64,000 bases of DNA from Thiosulfatihalobacter marinus (GTDB taxonomy: Bacteria > Pseudomonadota > Alphaproteobacteria > Rhodobacterales > Rhodobacteraceae), in NCBI RefSeq assembly GCF_016019955.1, contig NZ_JAECRZ010000005.1, positions 62,001 through 126,000 on the forward strand, read 5' to 3'. Below are positions 41,942 to 51,713 of this stretch, piece by piece (the first letter of the stretch is position 1; every line of letters begins with the position of its first letter). The notes below the pieces were generated by a model. The model was given only the letters and a program-made list of their open reading frames with translations, made no database searches and was not told the DNA's origin. The translations under genes were made by a program, and so were the position numbers.

Positions 41942-42442
41942 ATGGCATTATCAGAGCAGTTTCTGGAAGACGACCTTCACCCGATCGACATTGTCGAGCA
42001 TATCGCCGAGCACCACGACTGGAGCTTTGATCGCATTGCCGATGACCAGATTGCCATGGCCGTGGAAGGGCAGTGGAAGACCTATTCGATCACCTTGGCC
42101 TGGTCGGCCTATGACGAAACGCTGCGGATGGTGTGTTCTTTCGAGATGGAGCCGCCCGACGACAAGCTGCCGCAACTGCATGAGGCGCTGAATGCAGTAA
42201 ACGATCAGTGTTGGGCCGGTGCGTTCACTTACTGGAAGCAACAGAAACTGATGATTTACCGCTATGGGCTGGTGCTGGCCGGCGGACAGGTGGCCAGCCC
42301 CGATCAGATCGACACGTTGATCAGCGCCGCGATCGTGAATGCCGAACGGTTTTATCCGGCATTCCAGTTGGTGGTCTGGGGGGATCGCAAGGTGGAAGAC
42401 GCCATGCAGGTTGCCATTGCAGAGGCGTACGGGCGGGCGTAA
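41942..42442 (+). CDS. YbjN domain-containing protein
   Basis: A 166-residue soluble acidic protein of the YbjN family, small type III secretion chaperone-like folds. It has the pattern DIVEHIAEHHDWSFDRIADD and RLMIYRYGLVLAGG-like sequence. The ATG has GAGGTGG five bases upstream. Its stop is 32 bases before proC, so they probably share a transcript. The YbjN role is poorly defined; effects on stress and motility have been reported for homologues. Confidence 0.85.
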   Translation: MALSEQFLEDDLHPIDIVEHIAEHHDWSFDRIADDQIAMAVEGQWKTYSITLAWSAYDETLRMVCSFEMEPPDDKLPQLHEALNAVNDQCWAGAFTYWKQQKLMIYRYGLVLAGGQVASPDQIDTLISAAIVNAERFYPAFQLVVWGDRKVEDAMQVAIAEAYGRA

Positions 42443-42473
42443 CACTTGCCCCCGAAATAGAGAGGGGGCGTTC

Positions 42474-43289
42474 ATGAATATGGAAGGTGTGGCCGAAAAG
42501 GGCCTTGTGCTGCTGGGATGCGGCAAGATGGGTTCGGCCATGTTGCAGGGTTGGCTGGCCGATGGGCTGCCGGCAGGTTCCGTTTGGGTGCAGGATCCGT
42601 ATCCGAGCGACTGGGTGAACGGCACCGGCGTGCATGTGAACGCAGATCTGCCCGCCGCGCCCGCGATTGTCCTGATCGCGGTCAAGCCCCAGATGATGGC
42701 CAAGGCGCTGCCCGCGTTGCAGGCGATGGGTAATGGCGACACGCTGTTTGTTTCGGTCGCAGCGGGGATTTCGATCGCAACCTATGAGGGGATGCTGGGC
42801 GCGCAAACGCCGATTGTGCGCGCGATGCCCAACACCCCGGCCGCCGTTGGCAAGGGGATAACGGCGGTGATTGGTAATGACCATGCCGGAGAGGATGGTG
42901 TTGCGCTGGCGGAAACGTTGTTGCGCGCGGTCGGGCAGGTGGTTCGGCTGGAGCGCGAGTCGCAATTGGATGCGGTGACCGGGGTCAGCGGCTCGGGGCC
43001 GGCCTATGTGTTTCATCTGATCGAAACGCTGGCCGCCGCCGGAGAGGCGCAGGGACTGCCGGCGGATCTGTCGATGGTGCTGGCCAAGGCGACGGTGGCG
43101 GGCGCCGGGGCACTGGCCGAGTTTGCCGAGGAAAGCCCGGAGCAACTGCGCAAGAACGTGACTAGCCCGAACGGCACGACGCAGGCCGGGCTGGAGGTGC
43201 TGATGGACCCGGCCAGGGGCCTGCCACCGCTGATGATCCGCACCGTGGGCGCGGCGGCAGACCGATCGCGGGAACTGGCCGATGGCTGA
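42474..43289 (+). CDS. proC: Pyrroline-5-carboxylate reductase
   Basis: A 271-residue NAD(P)H enzyme making proline. Rossmann LLGCGKMGSAMLQGW (about residues 13-27), AVKPQMMAKAL, RAMPNTPAAVG, and the catalytic C-terminal GVSGSGPAYVFHLIETLAAA and RKNVTSPNGTTQAGL are all present. GGGGG lies before the ATG at 42474. Its end overlaps the csaA-like gene by eight bases. Confidence 0.95.
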   Translation: MNMEGVAEKGLVLLGCGKMGSAMLQGWLADGLPAGSVWVQDPYPSDWVNGTGVHVNADLPAAPAIVLIAVKPQMMAKALPALQAMGNGDTLFVSVAAGISIATYEGMLGAQTPIVRAMPNTPAAVGKGITAVIGNDHAGEDGVALAETLLRAVGQVVRLERESQLDAVTGVSGSGPAYVFHLIETLAAAGEAQGLPADLSMVLAKATVAGAGALAEFAEESPEQLRKNVTSPNGTTQAGLEVLMDPARGLPPLMIRTVGAAADRSRELADG

Positions 43290-43620
43290 GATCGGGTTTG
43301 ACGATTTTTTGAAGGTGGATATCCGGGTGGGCACGGTCATGCGGGCCGAGCCCTATCCGGAGGCACGCAAACCGGCGATCAAGCTATGGGTGGATTTCGG
43401 TGACGAGATCGGGATGCGCAAAAGCTCGGCCCAGATCACACGGCATTATGAACCCGAGGCGCTGATCGGCCAGCAGGTGATGGCGGTGGTGAATTTCCCG
43501 CCGCGCCAGATTGGAACATTCATGTCGGAAATACTGGTGCTGGGATTGCCTGATGCCGAGGGCGAGATCGTGCTGATCGGCCCGGACGGGCCGGTACCGA
43601 ACGGAGGAAGACTGCATTGA
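43282..43620 (+). CDS. tRNA-binding protein (CsaA-like)
   Basis: A 112-residue EMAP/OB-fold protein. FDDFLKVDIRVGTVMRAEPY, KLWVDFGDEIGMRKSSAQIT and VVNFPPRQIGTFMSEILVLG are the CsaA pattern. CsaA binds tRNA and has been described as a chaperone. It overlaps proC at the start and the TTG start of the next gene at the end. Confidence 0.9.
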   Translation: MAEIGFDDFLKVDIRVGTVMRAEPYPEARKPAIKLWVDFGDEIGMRKSSAQITRHYEPEALIGQQVMAVVNFPPRQIGTFMSEILVLGLPDAEGEIVLIGPDGPVPNGGRLH

Positions 43621-44570
43621 AGACCGTGTTGATCACCCGCCCCATGCCCGAACCGGTACTGGAACGCGCACGCAAGAGCTTTGACGTGACCCTGCGCCAA
43701 AGCAACGCGCCGCTGTCGTCCAACGACCTGCGCCATGCGCTGCGGGAATACGATCTGGTGATGCCGACACTGGGCGACATGTTCGACGCGCATGTGTTCG
43801 AAGACGTGCCCCGGCCGCGCTGCAAACTGTTGGCGAATTTCGGGGTGGGGTACAATCATATCGACGTGGCGGCAGCGGCGCGTGTGGGGGTGGCCGTATC
43901 CAATACCCCCGGTGCCGTGACGGACGCCACTGCGGACACGGCGCTGACGCTGATGCTGATGAGCGCGCGGCGCGCGGGCGAGGGCGAACGGATGGTGCGC
44001 TCGGGTCAGTGGGAAGGCTGGCACCCGACCCAGATGCTGGGGCTGCATATGTCGGGCAAGACTGTCGGGATCGTGGGCATGGGCCGGATCGGGCAGGCGA
44101 TTGCGCAGCGGTGTTTCTTTGGGTTTGGCATGGCGGTAAAGTATTTCAACCGCTCGCCCAAACCGATGGAGTTCGAGGCCGAACGGTGCGAAAGCCTCAC
44201 CGAAATGGCCGCGCAGGTGGATTTCCTTGTGGTGGCCATTCCCGGGGGCGGAGAGACACGCCACCTGATCGATGCCGGGGTGTTCGCGGCGATGCCGTCG
44301 CATGCGCGGTTCATCAATATCGCGCGCGGCGATGTGGTGGATGAACGCGCCCTGATCGATGCCTTGCGGGAGGGGCTGATCGGGGGCGCCGGGCTGGATG
44401 TGTACGAGCACGAGCCGAAGGTGCCCGAGGCCCTGCGCAAGCTGGACAATACGGTTTTGCTGCCGCATCTGGGCACCGCCGCGCTGGAAGTGCGCATGTC
44501 GATGGGGATGATGGCGGTGGCCAATCTGGAGGCGATGGATCGCGGCGCGGCGTTGCCGAACGCGGTATAG
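43617..44570 (+). CDS. 2-hydroxyacid dehydrogenase (D-glycerate dehydrogenase/glyoxylate reductase type)
   Basis: A 317-residue D-isomer-specific NAD-dependent dehydrogenase. It starts with TTG at 43617, which overlaps the preceding stop (TTGA) and has a perfect GGAGGA eight bases upstream. NAD motif VGIVGMGRIGQAIAQR (about residue 150), catalytic Arg in NIARGDVVDE, Glu in VYEHEPKV and His in LLPHLGTAALE are present. Likely substrates are hydroxypyruvate or glyoxylate. It follows proC and csaA in one operon. Confidence 0.9.
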   Translation: MKTVLITRPMPEPVLERARKSFDVTLRQSNAPLSSNDLRHALREYDLVMPTLGDMFDAHVFEDVPRPRCKLLANFGVGYNHIDVAAAARVGVAVSNTPGAVTDATADTALTLMLMSARRAGEGERMVRSGQWEGWHPTQMLGLHMSGKTVGIVGMGRIGQAIAQRCFFGFGMAVKYFNRSPKPMEFEAERCESLTEMAAQVDFLVVAIPGGGETRHLIDAGVFAAMPSHARFINIARGDVVDERALIDALREGLIGGAGLDVYEHEPKVPEALRKLDNTVLLPHLGTAALEVRMSMGMMAVANLEAMDRGAALPNAV

Positions 44571-44630
44571 CGGCGGGCCGGCGCGCTGCTTGCGGTTTCA
44601 ACAGCTGTGGCGCCGGGATAGACTGCAAGG

Positions 44631-45425
44631 ATGGAATCGGCATTGGAATATCACAGCGCGCTGGCCTTGCTGGAATGGCAGGTGGAACTTGGCGTGACCG
44701 AGGCGATTCTGGATGCGCCGGTGAACCGCTACGAGATGCCCGAGGCGGCGCCCAGGCTTGCCGCGCCGGCGCCCGACGCCTCCGTCGAGCCACCGCGCCG
44801 TGCCGCGCAGGTCACGGTTGATCCGGTTGCAGAAGCGAAAAAGGCGGCGGCGGGCGCCAGGGATCTGAGCGGGTTGCAGACGGCGCTGGCGGCGTTTGGG
44901 CATTGCGAGCTGAAGCGGGGTGCCCGCAACCTGGTGTTTGCCGATGGCAACCCTGCCGGACGCGTGATGATCATCGGCGAGGCCCCCGGGCGCGAGGAAG
45001 ACCGCGCCGGCAAGCCGTTTGTCGGCCAGGCCGGGCAATTGCTGGACCGGATGCTGGGCGCGATCGGGATGGGGCGGGATGCGCCGCTGTCCGCGAATGC
45101 GGTCTATATCACCAATGTCCTGCCATGGCGTCCACCGCAAAACCGTGATCCCCGACCCGAGGAAATCGCCATGCTGCGCCCGTTCCTGGAGCGCCACATC
45201 GAGATCGTGGCACCGGAAATCGTGGTTCTGATGGGCAATATCAGCTGCGACGCGGTTTTGGGGCGGCGTCAGATCACGCGGTTGCGCGGCCAGTGGCAAG
45301 AGGCTTTCGGCAAACCGGTTCTGCCGATGTTTCACCCGGCCTACCTGTTGCGCCAGCCCGAGGCCAAGCGCGAAGCGTGGGCCGACCTGCTCGCGCTGAG
45401 GGCTCGGCTGGAGGCTGGCGGATGA
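44631..45425 (+). CDS. Uracil-DNA glycosylase superfamily (family 4-like)
   Basis: A 264-residue protein with an alanine/proline-rich N-terminal extension of about 85 residues, then the UDG core: VMIIGEAPGREEDRAGKPFV, GQAGQLLDRML, YITNVLPWRPPQNRDPRP and MFHPAYLLRQP. It removes uracil from DNA. Only single cysteines are seen where classical family 4 enzymes have iron-sulfur pairs, so cluster binding is doubtful. Its stop overlaps the following phosphoesterase. Confidence 0.88.
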   Translation: MESALEYHSALALLEWQVELGVTEAILDAPVNRYEMPEAAPRLAAPAPDASVEPPRRAAQVTVDPVAEAKKAAAGARDLSGLQTALAAFGHCELKRGARNLVFADGNPAGRVMIIGEAPGREEDRAGKPFVGQAGQLLDRMLGAIGMGRDAPLSANAVYITNVLPWRPPQNRDPRPEEIAMLRPFLERHIEIVAPEIVVLMGNISCDAVLGRRQITRLRGQWQEAFGKPVLPMFHPAYLLRQPEAKREAWADLLALRARLEAGG

Positions 45426-46036
45426 GGGTTCTGGCGTTTTCCGACCTGCATCATTCGGCGCGCGCGGCGCGCACCATTGTCGCGGCAAGCCGGTCGGCGG
45501 ACCTGGTGATCGGGGCCGGCGATTTCTGCAATCGGCGGCAGGCGTTGACCGGCGCACTGGAGCTTCTCCGGGGCATTTCCGCGCCTCTGGTGCTGGTGCC
45601 GGGCAACAATGAAGGCGAGAGCGAGCTGCGCGCGGCGGCCCCGGCGGGCGCGACGGTGCTGCATGGCCAGGCGAGCGAGATCGGGGGGGTGCGGATATTC
45701 GGTTTGGGCTATGCCGTGCCGGTGACACCGTTCACCGATTGGTCATGTGATCTGGAGGAAGACGCCGCCGCCGCGCTGCTGGCGCGGTGCGACAGCGCGG
45801 ATATTCTGATCAGCCATTCGCCACCCAAGGGGATAGCGGACCGAGATTCAGACGGTGTGTCGCTTGGATCAACGGCCGTACGGGCGGCGATCACGCGAAT
45901 TGCGCCAAAGCTTGTCCTGTGCGGGCATATTCACGATTGTTGGGGGCAAAGCACCAAGTTGGGCAGCACCCGGATCGTAAACCTGGGACCAACTGCGAAC
46001 TGGTTCGAGTTTGACAGGAACGGAGCGATGGCATGA
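45422..46036 (+). CDS. Calcineurin-like metallophosphoesterase
   Basis: A 204-residue protein with the metal-binding blocks FSDLHHSARAA (residues 6-16), VIGAGDFCNRRQAL, VPGNNEGES, ISHSPPKG and CGHIHDCWGQ of two-metal phosphoesterases. The first and last residues of the fold are complete. It overlaps the uracil-DNA glycosylase gene and moaB by four bases each. The substrate is unknown; the link to molybdenum cofactor genes is only positional. Confidence 0.85.
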   Translation: MRVLAFSDLHHSARAARTIVAASRSADLVIGAGDFCNRRQALTGALELLRGISAPLVLVPGNNEGESELRAAAPAGATVLHGQASEIGGVRIFGLGYAVPVTPFTDWSCDLEEDAAAALLARCDSADILISHSPPKGIADRDSDGVSLGSTAVRAAITRIAPKLVLCGHIHDCWGQSTKLGSTRIVNLGPTANWFEFDRNGAMA

Positions 46037-46575
46037 ACCGGATCGACGAGGGCAAGGCATTCATACCGGTGCGCATCGCGGTTCTGACGGTGAGCGACAC
46101 CCGCAGGCCCGACGAGGACCGGTCCGGCGATGTGCTGGTCGCGCGTTTGCAGGAGGCGGGCCATGTTCTGGCCGACCGCAAGATTTTGCGCGACGAGCGC
46201 GCCGAGATCGCGGGGCAACTGCGGGCCTGGTGTGCGGATGACGGAGTGGATGTGATCCTCTCGACCGGTGGAACGGGGCTGACCGGGCGGGACGTAACCG
46301 TAGAGGCGCACCGGGACGTGTATGAAAAGGAAATCGAGGCGTTCGCCACGGTGTTCACCATGGTGTCGATGCAAAAGATCGGGACCAGCGCGGTGCAGAG
46401 CCGGGCCACCGGCGGCGTGGCGCAGGGCACCTATCTGTTTGCCCTGCCCGGTAGCCCGGGCGCCTGCAAGGATGCCTGGGACGAAATCCTGAAATGGCAG
46501 CTGGATTACCGGCATCGCCCCTGCAATTTCGTGGAGATCATGCCACGGCTGGATGAACATATGCGGCGCAAATGA
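46033..46575 (+). CDS. moaB: Molybdenum cofactor biosynthesis protein B
   Basis: A 180-residue MoaB/Mog-like protein. AVLTVSDTRRPDEDRSGDVL (about residues 16-35), LSTGGTGLTGRDVTVEA (about 75-91) and FALPGSPGACKDAWD (about 136-150) are conserved. It acts in adenylylation of molybdopterin. The other late-stage genes (mobA, mobB, moeA) are 13 kb away in the same window. Confidence 0.93.
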   Translation: MNRIDEGKAFIPVRIAVLTVSDTRRPDEDRSGDVLVARLQEAGHVLADRKILRDERAEIAGQLRAWCADDGVDVILSTGGTGLTGRDVTVEAHRDVYEKEIEAFATVFTMVSMQKIGTSAVQSRATGGVAQGTYLFALPGSPGACKDAWDEILKWQLDYRHRPCNFVEIMPRLDEHMRRK

Positions 46576-46733
46576 TGCCAAGTGATTGATCGTCAAATTC
46601 ACTTTTTCTTCAGCGAGCGATTTTTTGTGACGGAAAAGGTGATGCCAGCCGTATAAGTCACAAGTTCGATTGGCGTTTTCGCCACGTCGGGCATAGAATT
46701 GTCCGGTAGTCTGCGCGAGGGAAAGGCCGACAC

Positions 46734-48194
46734 ATGCGGTTTTTGCGACAAAGCCTGACGGGGTTGTTCCTGCTGGCGGCCACGCTGGCAATTCTGGTTT
46801 ATGCGGGGCAATTGGTTCGCGAGTCCGTCGAAGACCGGCTGGCGCAAGCCAATACGGCCCCCCCGACGCGCGAGCGGGTATTCACGGTGAGCGTTGTCAC
46901 GGCTGAACCGGGGCGTGAATCGCCGGAACTTGTTGCGTTCGGACAGATCCAGAGCCGTCGCAACCTTGAAATCCGCGCGGCGTCCGAGGGGACGATTGTT
47001 GAGCTGTCGGAGAATTTTGAAGAAGGCGCAGAAGTACGGGCCGGAGAAGTGCTTGTTCGGGTGGATCCGACCAAGGCGCGCTACGTTGTGGAGCGAATCT
47101 CCAGTGATTTGCTGGATGCGCAAGCTGAACAAAGGGATGCCATCCGCACTCTTGAACTGGCCAAGGATGAATTGGTGGCCGCGCAATCCCAGCTGGAGCT
47201 GCGCCAGCGCGCTCATGCCCGGCAACTGGATTTGCAGGCACGGGGCGTGGGAACGTCGTCGTCGGTAGAGACAGCCGAACTGGCCATGGCAGGGGCGCGG
47301 CAATCCGTCCTGTCGAACCGTCGTGCGCTGGCACAGGCCGAGGCGCGTGTAGATCAGGCGGAAACCCGGCTGGAACGGACGAGGATCGCGTTGGCCGAAG
47401 CCGAAACCGACCTGCGCGATACGGTAATTACCGCTGATTTCACCGGAACATTGTCAGAAGTGGCTGTGGTAAAAGGGGGGTTGGTATCACGCAACGAACG
47501 GCTGGCCCGCCTGATTGATGCCGATGCTCTGGAGGTCGTCTTCCGGGTTTCGACACCGCAATATGCACGGCTGCTGGAAGAGAATGGCGACCTGTATCAG
47601 GCCCAGGTGACGGTATCGCTGGACGTGATGGGATCCGATCTGCCCACCAAAGGCGAAATCACGCGCGACGCCGCGGCGGTCGGGGACGGGCAGACCGGTC
47701 GCGTGTTGTATGCGCGGCTGGAGCAGGCGCGAGGCTTGAAGCCCGGCGACTTCGTGACAGTGCGTGTGCGTGAACCGGCGTTGGACAACGTCGTGCGCCT
47801 GCCCGCAATGGCACTGGATGCGGCAAACCAGGTGTTGCTGGTAGACCAGGAGAACCGCCTGGAAAGCTTGCAGGTAGAACTGTTGCGTCGGCAGGGCGAT
47901 GACGTTCTGGTGCGCGGCGCCGGTTTGGCCGGGCGGCAGGTGGTTGCCCGCCGTACCCCGCTACTGGGTGAGGGAATAGCCGTGAAGCCAGTGCCGCGCG
48001 CCGGAAGCGATGCGGTGCCCAAGCCACCGGAGATGGTGGCGCTGAGTACGGAAGAACGCGCACGGCTGGTTGCATTTGTCGAGGGCAACCAGCGGATGCC
48101 GGCAGATGTGAAGCAACGCCTCCTGACGGCGCTGAACCGGCCCGAAGTGCCGGCACAGATGATCGAGCGACTGCAAAATCGGATGGGGGGCTGA
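46734..48194 (+). CDS. RND efflux periplasmic adaptor
   Basis: A 486-residue membrane-fusion protein with an N-terminal membrane anchor (LTGLFLLAATLAILVYAGQL), a lipoyl domain, a long helical hairpin (about residues 120-245) and beta-barrel. The C terminus has an unusual extra helical part (LSTEERARLVAFVEGNQRMP) not typical of AcrA. It is four bases upstream of the RND permease. The 158-base upstream gap is probably the promoter; no regulator adjoins. Confidence 0.9.
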   Translation: MRFLRQSLTGLFLLAATLAILVYAGQLVRESVEDRLAQANTAPPTRERVFTVSVVTAEPGRESPELVAFGQIQSRRNLEIRAASEGTIVELSENFEEGAEVRAGEVLVRVDPTKARYVVERISSDLLDAQAEQRDAIRTLELAKDELVAAQSQLELRQRAHARQLDLQARGVGTSSSVETAELAMAGARQSVLSNRRALAQAEARVDQAETRLERTRIALAEAETDLRDTVITADFTGTLSEVAVVKGGLVSRNERLARLIDADALEVVFRVSTPQYARLLEENGDLYQAQVTVSLDVMGSDLPTKGEITRDAAAVGDGQTGRVLYARLEQARGLKPGDFVTVRVREPALDNVVRLPAMALDAANQVLLVDQENRLESLQVELLRRQGDDVLVRGAGLAGRQVVARRTPLLGEGIAVKPVPRAGSDAVPKPPEMVALSTEERARLVAFVEGNQRMPADVKQRLLTALNRPEVPAQMIERLQNRMGG

Positions 48195-48198
48195 TCCG

Positions 48199-51100
48199 GT
48201 GCGTGAACTGAGCGATCGCGCGGGCGGCATCCTGTCCTACTTCACCCGCCATGCAACGGCGGCCAACTTGCTTCTGGTGGTTTTGATCCTTGCAGGCGTG
48301 GTGTCTTTTCCCCGGATGCGGGCACAGTTCTTTCCCGATGTCATTGTGGACAATGTCACCGTCAGCGTGGACTGGGAGGGCGCGGGGGCCGAAGATGTAG
48401 ACGCCGCCATTGTGCAGGTTCTGGAACCGGCGATGCTGTCCGTGGAAGGCGTGAAGCAGACAAATTCACGCTCGGTCGAAGGCCGCGCGCGGATCACGCT
48501 GGACTTCGAGCCGGGCTGGGACATGGGGCGGGCCGCGGAAGACGTGCAGGCGGCTGTGGATGCTGTCACCACGATGCCCGAGGATGCCGAAGACGCGGTT
48601 GTACAGCGTGGGCGCTGGCGCGACAGAGTCACGGATGTTGTGATCACAGGGCCTGTGGGCATCGACCAGATCGCCCGCTTTGCCGACGAGTTCGTTGCCC
48701 GGCTTTATACCGAAGGGGTCACACGGACAACGATCCGGGGCCTGGCAGAGCGGGAAACCGTGGTCGAAGTGTCTTCGGTTGACCTGATCACCCACGATAT
48801 CTCCATCGCGCAGATCGCGGACGTGATCAAGGAAGAGGTAAATGCCGATCCGGCGGGAGACGTGACCGGCGCCTCGGCCCGGGTGCGTACGGGGGTGGAA
48901 AAACGCGCGCCCGACCAGATCGAGGGCATCGTGCTGCGGTCGAACCCGGATGGGACCAAGCTGACTATCGGCGACGTGGCGCGGGTGCGCGTCGAAGGCG
49001 TAAGCCGCAACCGTTCCTATTTCGTTGGTGAGAACCAGGCGATCTCGATCCGGGTGGACAGGTCCGACAAGGGCGATGCGATCGGCATCCAGGAAACCGT
49101 AGAGGACGTTGCGGCGCGGATGCAGGGAACCCTGCCGGAAGGTGTTGAAGTTCAGCTGATCCGCACGCGGGCCGAGGCAATCACTGGACGTTTGAATATC
49201 CTTCTGGACAATGGCGCAACCGGGCTGGTTCTGGTGGTCGGGCTTCTGTTCCTGTTCCTGAATGCACGCACGGCCATTTGGGTGGCGGCAGGTATTCCCA
49301 CGGCGATGCTGGCGGCGATAGCGCTGATGTATGTGGCTGGGCTGACGATCAACATGATGTCGCTGTTTGCATTGATCATAACCCTGGGCATCGTGGTGGA
49401 TGATGCAATCGTGGTTGGCGAACATGCCGATGCGCGGGCGCGACGGCTGAACGAGCCGCCTTTGGTGGCGGCGGAAAACGCCGCCCGGCGGATGGCGATG
49501 CCTGTGTTCAGTTCGACACTGACGACGATCATCGCGTTTTTCGGCCTGACTGTAATTGGGGGACATTTTGGCAGTCTGATCGCTGACATACCCTTTACCG
49601 TGATCGTGGTTCTGGCCGCGTCGTTGGTGGAATGCTTCCTCATCCTGCCCAACCACATGGCCCATGCGTTGAAACACACCGCCAAGGAACATTGGTATGA
49701 TATCCCAAGCCGGGTTGTGAACCGTGGATTCCGCTGGTTCCGCGAGGTGATTTTCCGGCGCTTGGTGAAGCTGGTCATCATGGCGCGGTATCCGGTGATT
49801 GCCGGAGTCATCCTTGTGTTGGCAAGTCAGGCGGTGTTGTTCATCGGGGGCGACGTGAAATGGCGGTTCTTCAATGCGCCCGAACGAGGATCGGTGACGG
49901 GCAATTTCGCCATGCTACCCAGTGCCACGCGGGCCGATACCCTGGAAATGATGCGCGAAATGCAACGTGCGACCGAGGAACTGGGCAGGGAATACGAAGA
50001 ACGCTTTGGCCGCAATCCGCTGGATTACGTGATCGCCGAGATCGGGGGCAATTCCGGGCGGCCCATTCCGGGATCGGACACGATGGACGCCGACCTGCTG
50101 GGCGGCATCGCCATCGAACTGATTGATGCGGATCTGCGGCCATATTCGAGCTTTGCCTTTGTGGGGGAATTACAGGATCGTGTGGCGCGTCATCCGCTGG
50201 TGGAAACCGTGAGTTTTCGCGGCTGGCGGTCCGGACCGGGGGGCGATGCGCTGGATGTGCAGTTCTACGGGGCGGACAGCGACACGCTCAAGGCGGCCAG
50301 CGAGGCGCTCAAGACGGCGCTGGCGGAATTTCCTGAAGTGTCGGCGGTTGAGGACAGTCTGAATTATGACAAGGAAGAGCTGATCCTGGAGTTGACGCCG
50401 CAGGGGCGGGCGCTGGGCTTCAGTATTGATGCGCTGGGACGAGTGCTGCGGCATCGCCTGAACGGGCTGGAGGCCGCAACCTATCCGGACGGCCCCCGTA
50501 GCGCGCGAATTCGGGTGGAATTGCCCGAAGGCGAGTTGACGGCGGATTTCCTGGAAAGCAGCCTGATGCGCGCGCCACAGGGCAGCTATGTGCCTCTGGC
50601 CGATCTGGTGACGGTACAAAGCCGTACCGGCTTCAGCACCGTGCGACGCGAAAACGGGGTCCGCCAGATCAAGGTGACCGGAGATATTTCCGAAGATGAT
50701 CCAGCGCGCGCGGAATTCATCATGACGCAGTTGCAGGAAGACATCTTGCCGCGGATAGCCAGCGAGCAGCAGGTGGAGTGGCAACTGGCAGGGCTGGCCG
50801 AGCAGGAAGACAGTTTCCTGAGTGATGCACGCACGGGATTGATCCTGGTTTTGACGGGCATCTACCTGGTATTGGCCTGGGTTTTTTCGAGTTGGACACG
50901 GCCTGTCGTGGTCATGGCGATCATTCCCTTCGGGCTGGTGGGGACAATCTTTGGCCACTGGTACCACGAGGTACCGTTAAGCATGTTCACGGTGATCGGT
51001 TTGATCGGCATGACGGGGATTATAATCAACGATTCGATCGTTCTGGTGACAACAATTGATGATTATGCCCGCGACCGGGGCTTGATTCCGTCGATCATAG

Positions 51101-51609
51101 ACGGTGCAGCCGACCGTTTGCGCCCCGTTTTCCTGACGACGGCGACAACGGTTCTGGGACTGGCTCCGCTGTTGTTCGAACGGTCGCAGCAGGCGCAGTT
51201 TCTGAAGCCGACAGTGATCACGCTGGTCTATGGGCTGGGTTTCGGGATGGTGCTGGTGTTGATCGTGGTGCCGGCGCTGATCGCGATCCAGTCCGATGTG
51301 GCGCGCCAGGTGGCGGCATTGCGGCGCGCGGCAAGGGCGACACGCGCCAGTGGTTTGCGCGCGGTGGTGGCCGGGGCGTTTTTGGCCATGGCGGGCTGGT
51401 TGGTGGTGACGGTGGGCTGGATGGTATGGCAGGGGCAACTGCACCCTGCGCTGATCGAAGCTTTGCCGGTGGTGTCGCAGGTCACGGGTATGGCCATGAC
51501 TGTCGGCCTGTTCATCGCAGGGGCGCTGGCTATCACGGTTTTTTCTTTTCTGGTGGGCGCGATCGGGCTTCTTCTTGTGCGGCGTCGCAAGACCCGACAG
51601 GTGGCGTGA
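48199..51609 (+). CDS. RND efflux transporter permease (HAE family)
   Basis: A 1136-residue permease starting with GTG. Two halves carry six membrane segments each, with periplasmic porter loops, and the family stretch TLGIVVDDAIVVGEHADARA is present. After the last canonical segment there is an extra ~100-residue tail with two further hydrophobic stretches (residues about 1055-1075 and 1095-1120), which most family members lack. Drug or lipid substrate unknown; it works with the adaptor upstream and a TolC-like channel elsewhere. Confidence 0.92.
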   Translation: MRELSDRAGGILSYFTRHATAANLLLVVLILAGVVSFPRMRAQFFPDVIVDNVTVSVDWEGAGAEDVDAAIVQVLEPAMLSVEGVKQTNSRSVEGRARITLDFEPGWDMGRAAEDVQAAVDAVTTMPEDAEDAVVQRGRWRDRVTDVVITGPVGIDQIARFADEFVARLYTEGVTRTTIRGLAERETVVEVSSVDLITHDISIAQIADVIKEEVNADPAGDVTGASARVRTGVEKRAPDQIEGIVLRSNPDGTKLTIGDVARVRVEGVSRNRSYFVGENQAISIRVDRSDKGDAIGIQETVEDVAARMQGTLPEGVEVQLIRTRAEAITGRLNILLDNGATGLVLVVGLLFLFLNARTAIWVAAGIPTAMLAAIALMYVAGLTINMMSLFALIITLGIVVDDAIVVGEHADARARRLNEPPLVAAENAARRMAMPVFSSTLTTIIAFFGLTVIGGHFGSLIADIPFTVIVVLAASLVECFLILPNHMAHALKHTAKEHWYDIPSRVVNRGFRWFREVIFRRLVKLVIMARYPVIAGVILVLASQAVLFIGGDVKWRFFNAPERGSVTGNFAMLPSATRADTLEMMREMQRATEELGREYEERFGRNPLDYVIAEIGGNSGRPIPGSDTMDADLLGGIAIELIDADLRPYSSFAFVGELQDRVARHPLVETVSFRGWRSGPGGDALDVQFYGADSDTLKAASEALKTALAEFPEVSAVEDSLNYDKEELILELTPQGRALGFSIDALGRVLRHRLNGLEAATYPDGPRSARIRVELPEGELTADFLESSLMRAPQGSYVPLADLVTVQSRTGFSTVRRENGVRQIKVTGDISEDDPARAEFIMTQLQEDILPRIASEQQVEWQLAGLAEQEDSFLSDARTGLILVLTGIYLVLAWVFSSWTRPVVVMAIIPFGLVGTIFGHWYHEVPLSMFTVIGLIGMTGIIINDSIVLVTTIDDYARDRGLIPSIIDGAADRLRPVFLTTATTVLGLAPLLFERSQQAQFLKPTVITLVYGLGFGMVLVLIVVPALIAIQSDVARQVAALRRAARATRASGLRAVVAGAFLAMAGWLVVTVGWMVWQGQLHPALIEALPVVSQVTGMAMTVGLFIAGALAITVFSFLVGAIGLLLVRRRKTRQVA

Positions 51610-51713
51610 TCCGAAACATGCCGCGAGCCCTTGCGTCGGCGCAAATGGGGGCACATGTTTAGGGGCAGAACCATAATCAAGGGCCGGGCGTGATCGACGC
51701 ATCAGAAACTGAG

